A stretch of DNA of 64,000 nt from Henckelia pumila. Its lineage: Eukaryota; Streptophyta; Magnoliopsida; Lamiales; Gesneriaceae. The translations under genes were made by a program, and so were the position numbers. This document shows, one piece after another, positions 10,869 to 22,354 of this stretch (within the stretch, counting starts at the first letter, position 1; each line of letters opens with the position of its first letter). The notes under the pieces are model-generated. The model searched no databases and was not told where the DNA came from. It saw only the letters and a program-made list of their open reading frames with translations. The stretch spans positions 162,218,130-162,282,129 of the forward strand of contig NC_133122.1 in the NCBI RefSeq assembly GCF_033568475.1. Direction: 5' to 3'.

Positions 10869-13217
10869 ACCTAGGCAAGAGCAAATTATTAAACCATTCC
10901 TTATCATAGGCAGACATTAGGCATTGACGAAGACCTTTCATTGCTTTAATTTGCTCCTTCAAATCTATAATTAGCTTCGCTGAATTTTCTATTTCAAGTG
11001 GTTTAAATGTGCCATTATATGGTCCAAGTTGATGGCTAGATAATACAGGGGGTGTCTCTGATAATTGCATGAATGGAGACGATAGGTACGATGACTTCTT
11101 GATTTTTCTTTTAACCCTCACATATGTTAATAAAGCTTTCTTGTCACCATTATTGTTCGCATCTCTAACTAACTGGGCATTAGAAACTCCTTCATTGACT
11201 ATGAAGTGTTGGGGAGTATGCATGATATGATTGCTTCTTTGGATCATGGAATGCCCATTTAGAGGAGATGTAAAACCTGTGTGTAAAATTATATATCTTA
11301 AAATATTTAATAAAGTAACATGACTTATTAACTAACACATGTGACTTACCTTCTGATGGCAAGACTTCTTCATAAACACATTTGCTATCAAATATCTTTT
11401 GTCTTTTTGCTTCTGGAAGTATAATAGTTGGCCAAAAGGGTGTCTCTGCTAGAGTTTTTTCTTGTTTATCTACTTGTTCAGATACCTCCTTAAGCTTATT
11501 CTCAATCTTTGCAAGTCTTTCATCCACACATTCTTGAAATTTTGTAAACTTCTCGTCAATTTAATCCCGAAGTTGGATAAAATGATTTGGGACACTAGGA
11601 GCACATGGATCAATATGTGTGGAGGTATGTGGTTGACCTTCTTCTTGACGAAGTGGAGGTGACTGCTTGTCATGTACATCCACTCTTTGGGTTTGCATAT
11701 TCACAAAATAATTTTTTTCTTCGAGAGGTGCATCAACTGTTTCAGGGCATCTATCTCTTTTAGGACTGCTATCTGCATAGCAATATACGCTTTCTCTCTC
11801 CGACAACAATGGCAAAATATGAGCTAAATCAGGGTCTGAATCATGAAATTGACTATTCACAATGTGTTGGGCTTCTAGTTTCAGTTCTGAAGGTGTCAAC
11901 ACACCAATAACCATCTGTAAATTTCAAATAACAATATTCCAATGGTTAATTACAATCGAGTATTCAAAATATTATATAAATAAATCATTGACAAAATATT
12001 CACCCGATTTAAAGACTCATGTGATGCTTTAACAACTTCATCGTACTTTGGAAATGATTTCATATGCCAATCATTTGAAATCCATCCACACATGCGCGGA
12101 ATAATTCTATCAAATCCATCTCTTCGCTTGGCAAACTTCTTTTCAATGCCAGGAATACATTCATATGCAAGAATCTACATATAAAAATGTATAACTAAGT
12201 TAATATCAAATATATTGACTATTAGTTGAAAACAAGTAAAATATGTTACTTGTAATGGATGAACAAATCCGTTCAAGGTAAACGCTCCATATTCGACAAT
12301 CTTGTCTTTCTTCTTCTTTTTATTTAGTTTGATTTGAGTTAAATCTCTCTTTCAACTTTTAAGCACTTCCCTATAAGCTGTCCTTCCCCAAGGATATTTG
12401 TTAAACAAATCCAAATCCTTTACTAAACTCAAAAGCATATCGTCAATTTGAGGAACGGTTTTTTGTCGAACTGGCCAAAGAACAGCAGCACCAAAGTACA
12501 GACAAGCTAATTTCAGCTTTTCCAAATTTATAGTACTTTTCAGTGTTTTTCTTATCTCCTTCAGCTTTTCTGCCACCTCCTCAATATATACCTTTTCATT
12601 TCCACCAAAATGTCTATCTCGAAATTGCATAGTCTCTGTAACTACAGGAAAGTCTTCCGAACAATCAAGCCCATAAGTGCATACTCCATTTTTGAAAATC
12701 TCAAAGGTCGTTGATTCACAATCATTCACAACTCATCACTAGTAAAAATACATGACTGTCTAGCCATTAAGAACCATATGATCTGACTGGATAAATTTTA
12801 ATCTCTCGCATACTTGATTAAATTACCAAATTGAGTTCCATCAACCATATTCATCATCTCCGCAGCATTCAGACATTCACTGATCGTCTCTGATACATTT
12901 TTGAAATGAGAGTTTAAACTTAACTTTCATTCAAAGTGTTTCTTTCTCGATAACTGAGGCTTCAATTTTACCTACGCTCAAAAAAAAAAAAACATAAATG
13001 ACATAAAAACATAATATTTTACAAAGATAATGAACAAATAAATTTTTGAACACTATTTCTCAACAAAACCACAAATAGTTTATTCATTTATTACTTACAG
13101 ACATGTAAGCGAGTTTAGAAATAAAACAATTCCACAAAAATAAATTATAATTAAAATTAAAAACTCTATAAAAATAATATAAAAATATAGACTTACCCAA
13201 ACTTCTTCATCTGCCAT
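10864..13217 (-). pseudogene. DUF1985-type MULE-borne gene, Ulp1 domain missing
   Basis: Splice signals give exons complement(10864..11276, 11350..11914, 12004..12174, 12250..12971, 13197..13217), beginning MADEEVW|VKLKPQLS. The DUF1985-like region is clear in exon 2 (LKLACLYFGAAVLWPV and KDLDLFNKYPWGRTAYREVL). Exon 3 reads ILAYECIPGIEKKFAKR. Exon 4 has an acidic, Pro-rich stretch and a short coiled coil (DERLAKIENKLKEV). The last exon has a basic segment (VRVKRKIKKSSYLSSPF) and ends at AYDKEWFNNLL, the point where a Ulp1-type cysteine protease normally starts in these MULE genes. At least five in-frame stops are seen, several at expected Trp codons (for example near 12928). It is dead and truncated. 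The host counterpart would be a SUMO-protease-like protein of unknown transposon role. Confidence 0.7.
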
Positions 13218-13361
13218 TTTGTTATAAACTTTAAATGTATGGTTTGTCGTTCGATGTTTAAATGGTCATTGATCAATGAACTAGACCATTGATTGATGGA
13301 TAATTTCAATGGAACTAAGAGAATAACGGTCGGTCACCTAAAGAGGAGAAAAAATTATATT

Positions 13362-13366
13362 AGTTC
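13362..13366. repeat. target-site duplication of element A, left copy (agttc)
   Basis: agttc immediately precedes the TGTTGG of the LTR and is repeated at 39700-39704, directly after the far LTR end. Confidence 0.9.
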
Positions 13367-15263
13367 TGTTGGATCACGCATTCTCGGATCAAAGATGTGA
13401 TACCCGGTGCAGCGGAAGTATAAAAATTTTATTTTCTTATATGGAACAATTCCATATCATGGGTATCAAATCGTAACGATTAAAATCAACATGTAAAATA
13501 ATAATAACAATTAAAATTTTACCTCTTCAAGCTATGGCTTGATTATGGACACCAACAGAATTTTCTGCTCTTGTTGTAAATCCCAGGAACTGATGACTCG
13601 CTCGATCAACTCCTGAATTAGGTTCACGAACAGAAAACAGAAACCCTCTGATTGATTGCACTAGAAATCAATCAGATGTTTATCGAAGAGATTAAACAGA
13701 TTTGATCTGTCAATTCAGAATGTAATTTTTCAGAAAAATCATAGACTGAATTCTCTCAAAAAGGATAAGGGAATTTCGAAAATCCCCTTAGAAAATATAT
13801 TGTGATTTTTGAAAATTGCAAGGTTGGAATAATCATGTTTTTCAAAAATTACACACACACATATATATATATATATAATTTCTAAACTGGATTAAGTTAT
13901 ATATCTATTAGGACACTAACTTCTTAGGGCCCATAATCCATGACTTAAGCCCAACAAGCCAAGCCTGTTATTATAGAAATTAATATAAAATTCATCATGA
14001 CTCCGATTGATAAACTGATTTTACCAATGTGCATAAAAACCATTTCTGCACCTTTTAAAGTCAAGATAATTTTTCTGAATCCGAATTCAGTGATTTCCAA
14101 AAATGCCCATTTCTATGTCATTTTAGGAAATTTCACTCCCTTTAGTTAAGAAGTCCAACTTCTCTTTCGCTAAATTTAACTCTTTAAATTTAACTATCTC
14201 AATGGGGATTAGTAATCCATTACTTGTGTGACCCTCAATGGTTCAGGGATACAGCTAGCCATGGGCTCACAATTCCTTGTGACTCGGAACAACAATTTCC
14301 GACTTACCCATCGAATCATGGTAAGAGCGCCTAGCAACATCGCCCCATGATTCCCTAGGTATCACCGATAGTGCCTGTAAGAACCAGTAGGTTTTGGTTA
14401 GCGTACAGTATGGTCCCTTCATCCATATATCCCGATCGAATCAACAACCATTGGTATATTGAGAGTCGTTCGAGATTCGATAACTATGCAATGCATCTTG
14501 AAATTCAAAAAGTGACATCGCATGTGCTACTAGGAAACCAAGTAACCTAAATCACATCGAGTACTCTGGCCAGAGATTTGTCACACTAATATTTCCTCAG
14601 ATCACATAGGATATCCACACTCGCAAGCGTGTGGTGAATCCTTGACAACAAAGCATCGACTCCTATATGTGTCGTAACTGTACCCAATCCCGACACCTGA
14701 TGACCCTCATAGAATCGGTAAACGAGTCAAAGTATAGTACTAGCATATAGAGTCTCCATGATGTTTCAAGTAGTAAGGACTAATGGTGTACAACCAAAAT
14801 CGCGGACTTATCCACTCAATTAATAATAACAACTGGGAAAGTCCGAATAGGGTAGTTCGATCATTCATCATATGAATATCCATTTGCATGCTTTGAACAT
14901 CTCTATGTTCCATACCAATGAAATGTGGTACTTGACATCGCAAATGCTAGTCTCGATCTTGAGCGATCCTTATCCTTATTTGCGGACGGCTCAATTGACT
15001 AGGAACTGTTTAGAATATACAGTGACTATAAGATGTGTTTCATGATAGTGATCTCTCTTTATTCACTATCTCATCTTACTTACACTATAATATATTCAAG
15101 GTCTTTATCAAAACAACAATAGTATATCACAATATAACATTATGAAGAAAGATAAAGAAAATGTCATTAATGAATGTAAATTATATTAAACAAAGATTTT
15201 TTACAATAAGAGACTCTCAAAGCCCTTAGCCACAACTTGGCTAGCGGGGCATCAACTCTTTCA
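13367..15263 (-). repeat. element A 3' LTR, 1897 bp
   Basis: TGTTGGATCACGC ... ACTCTTTCA. Paired with the split LTR beginning at 21144. It holds an (AC)n(AT)n tract at 13850-13878 that is longer in the other LTR. Confidence 0.93.
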
Positions 15264-15275
15264 ATCTCCCACTTG
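15264..15275 (-). other. polypurine tract of element A
   Basis: On the minus strand CAAGTGGGAGAT lies directly before the 3' LTR. This is the plus-strand primer site. Confidence 0.75.
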
Positions 15276-15277
15276 CC

Positions 15278-18200
15278 CTATAGCCAACTAGTCATACTAC
15301 GTAGTCCCATTGCTTCGCGATGTTTGTCAAACAATGGTCCTGGCAAGTGCTTAGTAAGTGGATCAGCGATATTGTCTGCAGAGGCCACTCTCTCGACAGT
15401 GATGTCTCCTCTTTCCACGATATCCCGGATGATGTGGTATTTCCTCAGTATGTGTTTGGATTTTTGATGAGACCTTGGTTTCTTTGCCTGAGCAACGGCA
15501 CCAGTGTTGTCACAGTATACCGGGACTGGACCAACAGCTTCAGGAATTACACCCAACTCTTGGATGAAATTCCTCATCCAAAATGCCTCTTTTGCAGCTG
15601 ATGCTGCAATGTATTCTGCCTCAGTGGTGGAATCAACTGTTGTGTCCTGCTTGGAACTTTTCCAAGAGACAGCACCGCCATTGAGCATGAATACAAATCC
15701 AGAGGTTGATTTCGAGTCATCCACATCGCTTTGGAAGCTAGAGTCGGTATAGCCTTCCAATTTCAATTCTCTTCCTCCATAGACCATGAATACATTCTTA
15801 GTCCTTCTTAAGTACTTAAGAATATCCTTCACAGCTTTCCAATGCATTTGACTGGGATTGGATTGGTATCTTCTCATGACACTCAGAGCATAGGCCACAT
15901 CCGGTCTGGTAGATATCATCCCATACATGATACAACCTATGGCTGACGCATATGGTATGTGTGTCATTTTCTCTATCTCTTCGTCAGTCTTGGGAGACAT
16001 AGACTTGGATAGAGAAACTTCATGGCACATAGGTAGATGTCCTCTCTTGGAATCATCCATAGAGAACCTCTTCAATATAGTGTCGATGTAGGTAGCTTGA
16101 GTGAGTCCTATCATTCTCTTAGATCTATCTCTATAGATCTGTATTCCTAGAATATAGGACGCCTCACCTAAGTTCTTCATCGAGAATCTACCTGATAACC
16201 ATATATTTGTTGACTGCAACATCCCTACATCATTCCCAATGAGTATGATGTCATCAACATAAAGCACTAAGAACGTCACAACATCCTTAACTACTTTAAT
16301 TTCCCTTACACGCACGGTTCCTTCGGGTTCTTGATGAAACCAAAGTCATTTATTGTTTCATCAAATTTCTGGTTCTAACTTCTTGATGCCTGTTTGAGAC
16401 CATAAATTGATCTCTGAAGCTTGCATACCTTATGCTCGCTTCCCATGGATGTGAATCCTTTGGACTGCATCATATAGATCTCTTCCTTAATGTTTCCATT
16501 AAGAAATGCAGTCTTCACATCCATTTGTCATATCTCATAGTCATACCAAGCTGCTATGGCAATAAGGATTCTTATGGACTTGAACATTGCGACTGGTGAA
16601 AAGGTTTCATCATAATCAACACCTTGTCTTTGAGTATAACCTTTTGCCACCAATCGTGCCTTGTAGGTCAATACCTTACCATCAGGTCCAAGTTTTCTCT
16701 TGTATATCCATTTACACCCTATTGGAACAATTCCATCGGGAGGATCTACTAAAGACCAAACTTGGTTTGTATGCATCGAGTCTATTTCCGACTGCATAGC
16801 TTCAAGCCATAAATTCGAATCCGCATCAGAAATTGCTTCCTTGAAGTTTTTTGGATCACATCCAATGTCGGGTTCACTTTGATCCCCTTCAAGAAGTAAA
16901 CCATATTGAATAGGAGGTCTAGAAGTCCTCTCGGATCTTCTAGAGAGAGGCGTGTCATTTAATGGTTCCTGAGGTGTGGGATCGTTATTTTGTATCTCGG
17001 GTTCTTCTCGAATTTCTTCAAGTTCCATTATCTCATCTTTCTTATCAAGTAAGAACTCTTTCTCTATGAAGGTGGCATTTCTTGAAACAAACACTTTTGT
17101 TTCAGTAGGATGATAGAAATAATATCCGATTGAATTCTTCAAATACCTTACAAAATAACATAAGGTGGATCGACTATCCAACTTATCTCCCACTGTTTGC
17201 TTCACATAAGCAGGACATCCCCAAATCCTCAAGTACGAATACTTAGGAGTTTTGCCAGTCCATAATTCATATGGAGTTTTGTTCAATGCTTTAGTGTGGA
17301 CATTGTTCAACAACAATACCGCCGTTTCAAGCGCATAGCCCCAAAACGAAGGTGGAAGCTCAGTGAAGCTTATCATAGATCAAACCATGTCCAACAATGT
17401 TCGATTGCGACGCTCCGAAACACCATTCAGCTGAGGTGTCATAGGAGGAGTCCACTGAGAGAGAATCCCATTCTCTTTTAGATAGCCCAAAAACTTGGTA
17501 CTTAAGTATTCTCCACCTCGATCCAATCGAAGTGCTTTAATACTTTTACCTAGTTTATTTTCTACTTCAGCCTTGAATTTTTTGAACTTTTCAAATGATT
17601 CAGACTTATATTTCATCAAATATAAATATCCGTACCTAGAATAATCATCAGTAAAGGTAATGAAGTAGGTGTGACCAAATTTAGTACCAATACTAAATGG
17701 GCCGCAAACATCTGTATGGATCAAATCAAACAGATTTTGACTACGCTCAGGTTTTCCTTTGAAAGGAGTTTTAGTCATTTTTCCTTTTAGGCAGGACTCA
17801 CAAGTTGGTAGAGAGTTAATATCAGACATATCAAACATGCCCTCTCCCACTAGCTTGTTCATCCTCCTTGAGGAAATATGACCTAGCCTAGCATGCCAAA
17901 GGTTTGCCGGGTTTTGACTATCGTTTTTCCTTTTATTTGTTGTTGCCGGTTTATCAACATAATTAATTGGTACGTCTTTTAATTTTAAGTTATATAGATC
18001 ATTTTCAAGTTGTCCACATCCAATCAAACATTCATTCTTGTAAATATTGCAAATCCCATTCAAAAAATTGCAAGAAAAATCATCTCTATCAAGCATAGAA
18101 AAAGAAATAATGTTTTTAACCAAATCTGGCACAAATAAAACATCTCTCAAAAGTAACTTAAAATTGTTCTGCAAAACTAAATAAACGTCTCCCACAGCTT

Positions 18201-18384
18201 TGGCTTCAACTCTAGAACCATTTCCGAGCCTTAGCTGGGTCTCACCCATCCTAAGCTTACGACTTCTTGTCATCACCTGCAAATCATTGCAAATGTGAGA
18301 TCCACATCCGGTATCCAATACCCAAGAAGTAGCATTAAGTGAAACATTTATTTCATTGTAAAACATATCCTTTGCAGTTCGCAA
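15278..18384 (-). pseudogene. element A pol (protease, integrase, RT, RNase H), disrupted
   Basis: Fragments run 17380-18384, 16528-17376 and 15278-16315. Order: aspartic protease (WVLDTGCGSHICND), GAG-pre-integrase zinc region (NLWHARLGHISSRRMNKLV), integrase core (FDLIHTDVCGPF, FTDDYSRYGY, catalytic Glu in NGVSERRNRTLLDMV), RT (GCKWIYKRKLGPDGKV; YVDDIILIGND) and RNase H (VYCDNTGAVAQAKKPRSHQ). Compared with element C, breaks are: stop at 17377-17379 for Arg (CGA to TGA), stop at 16525-16527 for Trp, another Trp stop near 16376, and a replaced, frame-shifting stretch near 16298-16312. Three of these are C-to-T-type changes. The end of the frame (MTSWL) overlaps the polypurine tract region as in C. 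Confidence 0.92.
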
Positions 18385-18414
18385 CTGCTCGAGATATTCT
18401 TTGCAGTTACGTTT

Positions 18415-19194
18415 TCAATGACCGGGTTTCTTGCAGTGATGACAAACGTCTTCAGATCTGTTCACGTTTGAAGCCTTTGTTTTGTTCTTCTTCTTTGGCA
18501 CAGTTTTCTTGGGTGGGGCAGAACGTTTCTTACCCTTTCCACTTGGCCCCTTCTTAGAGTTAGAAGAGGAACCAACAAAAAATACCGGTTTATCCTTCTT
18601 TAATGTGGCCTCATATGTGACAAGCATATTGACCATCTCTTCAAGGATGGCCTCTATCTTGTTCATATTGAATTTCATCACAAAACCGTCAAACGACGAA
18701 GGAAGTGAAAGAAGTAACAAGTCCGCATTCAGTTCGTGCTCCAATATCAAATTGAGTGTTACCAACTTTTCAATGAGCCCAATCATGTGTACCCCATTCT
18801 CACGGACCGAAGCCCCATCTCGCATGCGGCATGTCATGAGCTCTTTGACGATGGCATACCTCTCCGATCTTGACTGAGCTCCAAAAAGTTCCTTGAGAGT
18901 ATCGTGAATGTCAGCAGCATTCACTGCATTCTCAAATCGCCTCTGAAGTTCATCAGACATCGAAGCCTGCATGTAACATTTGGCCTTGACATCATGGTCC
19001 CACCATTTGTCAAGTTTGGCCAATTCTTCCGGACTCACATCAGCCGGGGCTTCTTTCGGAGGAGGCTTTTCTGACACGTAAAAAACCTTTTCCGAACTTA
19101 GAACAATCTTTAACTTACGGAACCATTCCGTATAGTTTGCGCCAGTCAGTTTGTTTTGTTAGAGAATTGAGAATAGTGGATTGCGCGAATTCAT
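18415..19194 (-). pseudogene. element A gag, disrupted
   Basis: The start ATG at 19194 opens MNSRNPLFSIL, then a stop near 19160 replaces a Glu codon. The long frame from 19077 continues with KLDKWWDHDVKAKCYMQ and the usual Copia gag helices, a Lys-rich stretch and the zinc knuckle CHHCKKPGH. A stop then replaces the Trp of that knuckle (TGG to TGA, 18415-18417). It would package element RNA; it is dead as read. Confidence 0.9.
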
Positions 19195-20249
19195 TGTAAT
19201 GAAATACTAAAAGGAAACAGACAATAATCAATGATTTTTTAATTAATTTACTAAGACATAAAATATGGCAAGATTTATTTTATGAATTTCACTCCCACTA
19301 TTTTAACGATTTCACTACCCTCTAGTGAAAACGTTAATCTGGTTTCCTTAGTGGAAACATGGAGTCCAATTGACAAATCATAGTCCCGAATAATATCAGT
19401 CAACCATAATTTTCAAAAGGTAGAGCCCAATTGCTTCTAAAGCAACCCCCATATTTTTACCTCATGCCCAATAAGGGCCCAATAATATGACGCCATTTAT
19501 TGTGACATGTCAAGATGACCCATCAATATTAATTTGTGATTGACGGTCGCCATGTGGATCCCCAATAATATGAGCCAATGCCATGGGAGTTTCATCCAAC
19601 TTACAACATGTGTCGATCCAATGTACAGCTTTCCGACGAACGGCCCCCCCTAATAATATGAGCCGGACCGTGCCCGCGGGTAGCATCTCATACATTGATC
19701 GTTGATGGAAGGTAGGAACATTTAAACAATATTTAAATTCTCTTTTGTTTATCTTGATATCAATTTTAAATCATATTTAAAATGAGGGATTTTAATTTTG
19801 AAAATTGTCTCATCTTTAAATAATTTGTATGCTTGCAGGATTCATGCAATTTAGTCTAAACATGTATACAACAATAGTATCATATATTATTTAAAGGATG
19901 ATCGACCCCAATAACTAATCGACCCATGGTTGCCAATCACGAGTCTAAGTCCAATCCTAGGTGATATGCAAGTATGCAATGCAATCCTATTACATTGAGC
20001 TTTTAATTTACATTTCTTCGATCTTTATTGTCTGTTGGGCCCACCATTGTCTTCAAATCTTTATCTCTCACTAAGTCTAATAAATTTACAATAAATTTCG
20101 ATGACAAGTAGGGGATACATATTTAAGGGTGGGAACGGGCCATAAACCAGACCCACTTTTTATTACAAATGACAAATCAAATTAGGATATAAACCAAGCC
20201 CATTAATAAAACCCAACAACAATAAAACCAAATGTAAACAACCTAACAT

Positions 20250-20810
20250 ACACCTATAAAATTGGTCAGGGAAATCTATCATCCTTTTATCCAATATTTA
20301 ATTCAATAATTAAATCATTGGATAACATGCAATGACAATTTAATTAAAATATAAATTCAAATTTTATCTAATATATTCATAAAATTATATCTTATCATCA
20401 ATTGTACCAAAATAATTAATTTTATAAAATCTAATTTAACGGATAAAATTTATAAATTTTCCGAAAATTCAAATTTATCCAAAAATCAATTTTAAAAATT
20501 TCGGACCCAAACAATTTGATCCGATGCAAATACACCTATAAAATTGGTCATGACAATCGATCATCCTTTTATCCAATATTTAATTCAATAATTAAATCAT
20601 TCGATAACATGCAATGACAATTTAATTAAAAAGATAAAATCAAATTTTATCTAATATATTCATAAGATCATATCTTATCATCAATTGTACCAAAATAATT
20701 AATTTTATAAAATATAATTTAACGGATAAAATTTATAAATTTTCCAAAAATTCAAATTTATCAAAAAATCAATTTTAAAAATTTCGGACCCAAACAATTT
20801 GATCCGATGC
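20250..20810. repeat. tandem duplication, two copies of about 282 bp
   Basis: Copy 1 starts at 20250 and copy 2 at 20532, both with acacctataaaattggtca and both ending gatccgatgc. Element C has one copy (about 36845-37225), so the duplication arose in A. Confidence 0.9.
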
Positions 20811-20900
20811 CTCGTGGACCAATCAAAATAATTTTCGATCGGACCAAAAACTAAAATTTCAAAAATTTAAAATTCTTAAAAATAATTTTTTTAATTTTCC

Positions 20901-20929
20901 GGGCTGCCCGGGACGTTCCCGGGCAGCCC
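20901..20929 (-). other. GC-rich leader hairpin of element A
   Basis: A 13 bp perfect stem with a 3-nt loop: gggctgcccggga, cgt, tcccgggcagccc. A second, slightly imperfect stem (gggcagcgat / atcgttgccc) follows near 20975-20997. It lies about 200 nt downstream of the PBS in the element's sense. The same structure with a compensatory change exists in element C. Confidence 0.7.
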
Positions 20930-21130
20930 CGCCCCCACGTGGGGCCCAGGCATGGGCAGCCCGTCGCTGCCCCGGGCAGCGATCAAATCGTTGCCCATGG
21001 GCAGCGTCGATCACTGCCCGTGTTGCCCTTCAAATTTATTTTGAAAATTTTGTTTTTGTTTCTAAAAACCCGAGGCTTAAAAATTTTGTACAATCGATAA
21101 ATTTTAATCGTTTGATCTGAGAGAAACCTT

Positions 21131-21142
21131 TCTCTGATGCCA
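21131..21142 (-). other. primer-binding site of element A
   Basis: On the minus strand TGGCATCAGAGA follows the 5' LTR by one base. It matches the initiator-Met site TGGTATCAGAGC at 10 of 12 positions. Confidence 0.85.
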
Positions 21143-21143
21143 C

Positions 21144-21635
21144 TGTTGGATCACGCGTTCTCGGATCAAAGATGTGATACCCGGTGCAGCGAAAGTTTAA
21201 AAATTTTTATTTTCTTATATGGAACGATTCCATATCATGGGTATCAAATCATAACGATTAAAATCAACATGTAAAATAATAATAACAATTAAAATTTTAC
21301 CTCTTCAAGCTATGGCTTGATTATGGACACCAACAGAATTTTCTGCTCTTGTTGTAAATCTCAGGAACTGATGACTCGCTCGATCAACTCCTGAATTAGG
21401 TCCATGAATAGAAAACAGAAACCCTCTGATTGATTGCACAAGAAATCAATCAGATGTTTATCAAAGAGATTAAACAGATTTGATCTGTCAATTCATAATA
21501 TAAATTTTCAGAAAAATCACAGACTGAATTCTCTCAAAAAGGAGAAGGGAATTTCGAAAATCCCCTTAGAAAATATATTGTGATTTTCGAAAATTGCAAG
21601 GTTGGAATAATCATGTTTTTCGAAAATTACACACG

Positions 21636-21693
<58 letters not shown>

Positions 21694-22354
21694 CTAGATT
21701 GGATTAAGTTATATGTCTATTAGGACACTAACTCCTTAGGGCCCATAATCCATGACTTAAGCCCAATAAGCCAAGCCTGTTATTATAGAAATTAATATAA
21801 AATTCATCATGACTCCGATTGATAAACTGATTTTACCAATGTGCATAGAAACTATTTCTGCACCTTTTAAAGTCAAGATAATTTTTCTGAATCCGAATTC
21901 AGTGATTTCCAAAAATGCCCATCCCTATGCCATTTTAGGGAATTCCACTTCCTTTAGTTAAGAAGTCCAACTTCTCTTTCGCTAAATTTAACTCTTTAAA
22001 TTTAACTATCTCAACGGGGATTAGTAATCCATTACTTGTGTGACCCTCAATGGTTCAGGGATACAGCTAGCCATGGGCTCACAACTCCTTGTGACTCGGA
22101 ACAACAATTTCCGACTTACCCATCGAATCATGGTAAGAGCACCTAGCAACATCGCCCCATGATTCCCTAGGTATCACTGATATTGCCTGCAAGAACCAGT
22201 AGGTTTTGGTTAGCGTACAGTACGGTCCCTTCTTCCATATATCCCGATCGAATCAACAACCATTGGTACATCGAGAGTCGTTCGAGATTCGATAACTATG
22301 CAATGCATCTTGAAGATCAAATAGTGACATCGCATGTGCTACTAGGAAACCAAG
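21144..22354 (-). repeat. element A 5' LTR, piece 1
   Basis: Begins TGTTGGATCACGCG and runs collinear with 13367 onward until element B enters after ccaag. It contains (AC)n(AT)n at 21630-21689. Confidence 0.93.
22350..22354. repeat. target-site duplication of element B (ccaag)
   Basis: ccaag at 22350-22354 is repeated at 29644-29648. The uninterrupted sequence exists in the other A LTR (aaaccaagtaacc). Confidence 0.95.

Larger units (their letters stand above)
6400..13361. mobile_element. decayed Mutator-like element with convergent DUF1985-type gene
   Basis: This span holds a MuDR/MULE transposase on the plus strand and a convergent DUF1985-like gene on the minus strand. That is the layout of known plant MULEs carrying a Ulp1-protease gene (Kaonashi/KI-MULE of Arabidopsis, CUMULE of melon). 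Both genes are broken. Terminal inverted repeats were not found, so the limits are those of recognisable content. The right end may have been cut or displaced by Copia element A, which begins at 13367. Confidence 0.65.
19195..21130 (-). other. element A untranslated leader, about 1.9 kb
   Basis: No conserved frame. It holds a short motif repeat (19389-19660), a direct duplication (20250-20810) and GC-rich hairpins (20901-21028), and ends at the primer-binding site. Element C has the same leader layout without the duplication. Confidence 0.8.

Noticed and set aside
18482..18877. 131-codon plus-strand frame in element A gag
   Set aside because: Antisense of the Lys-rich gag region; the same shadow occurs in C at 35052-35399.
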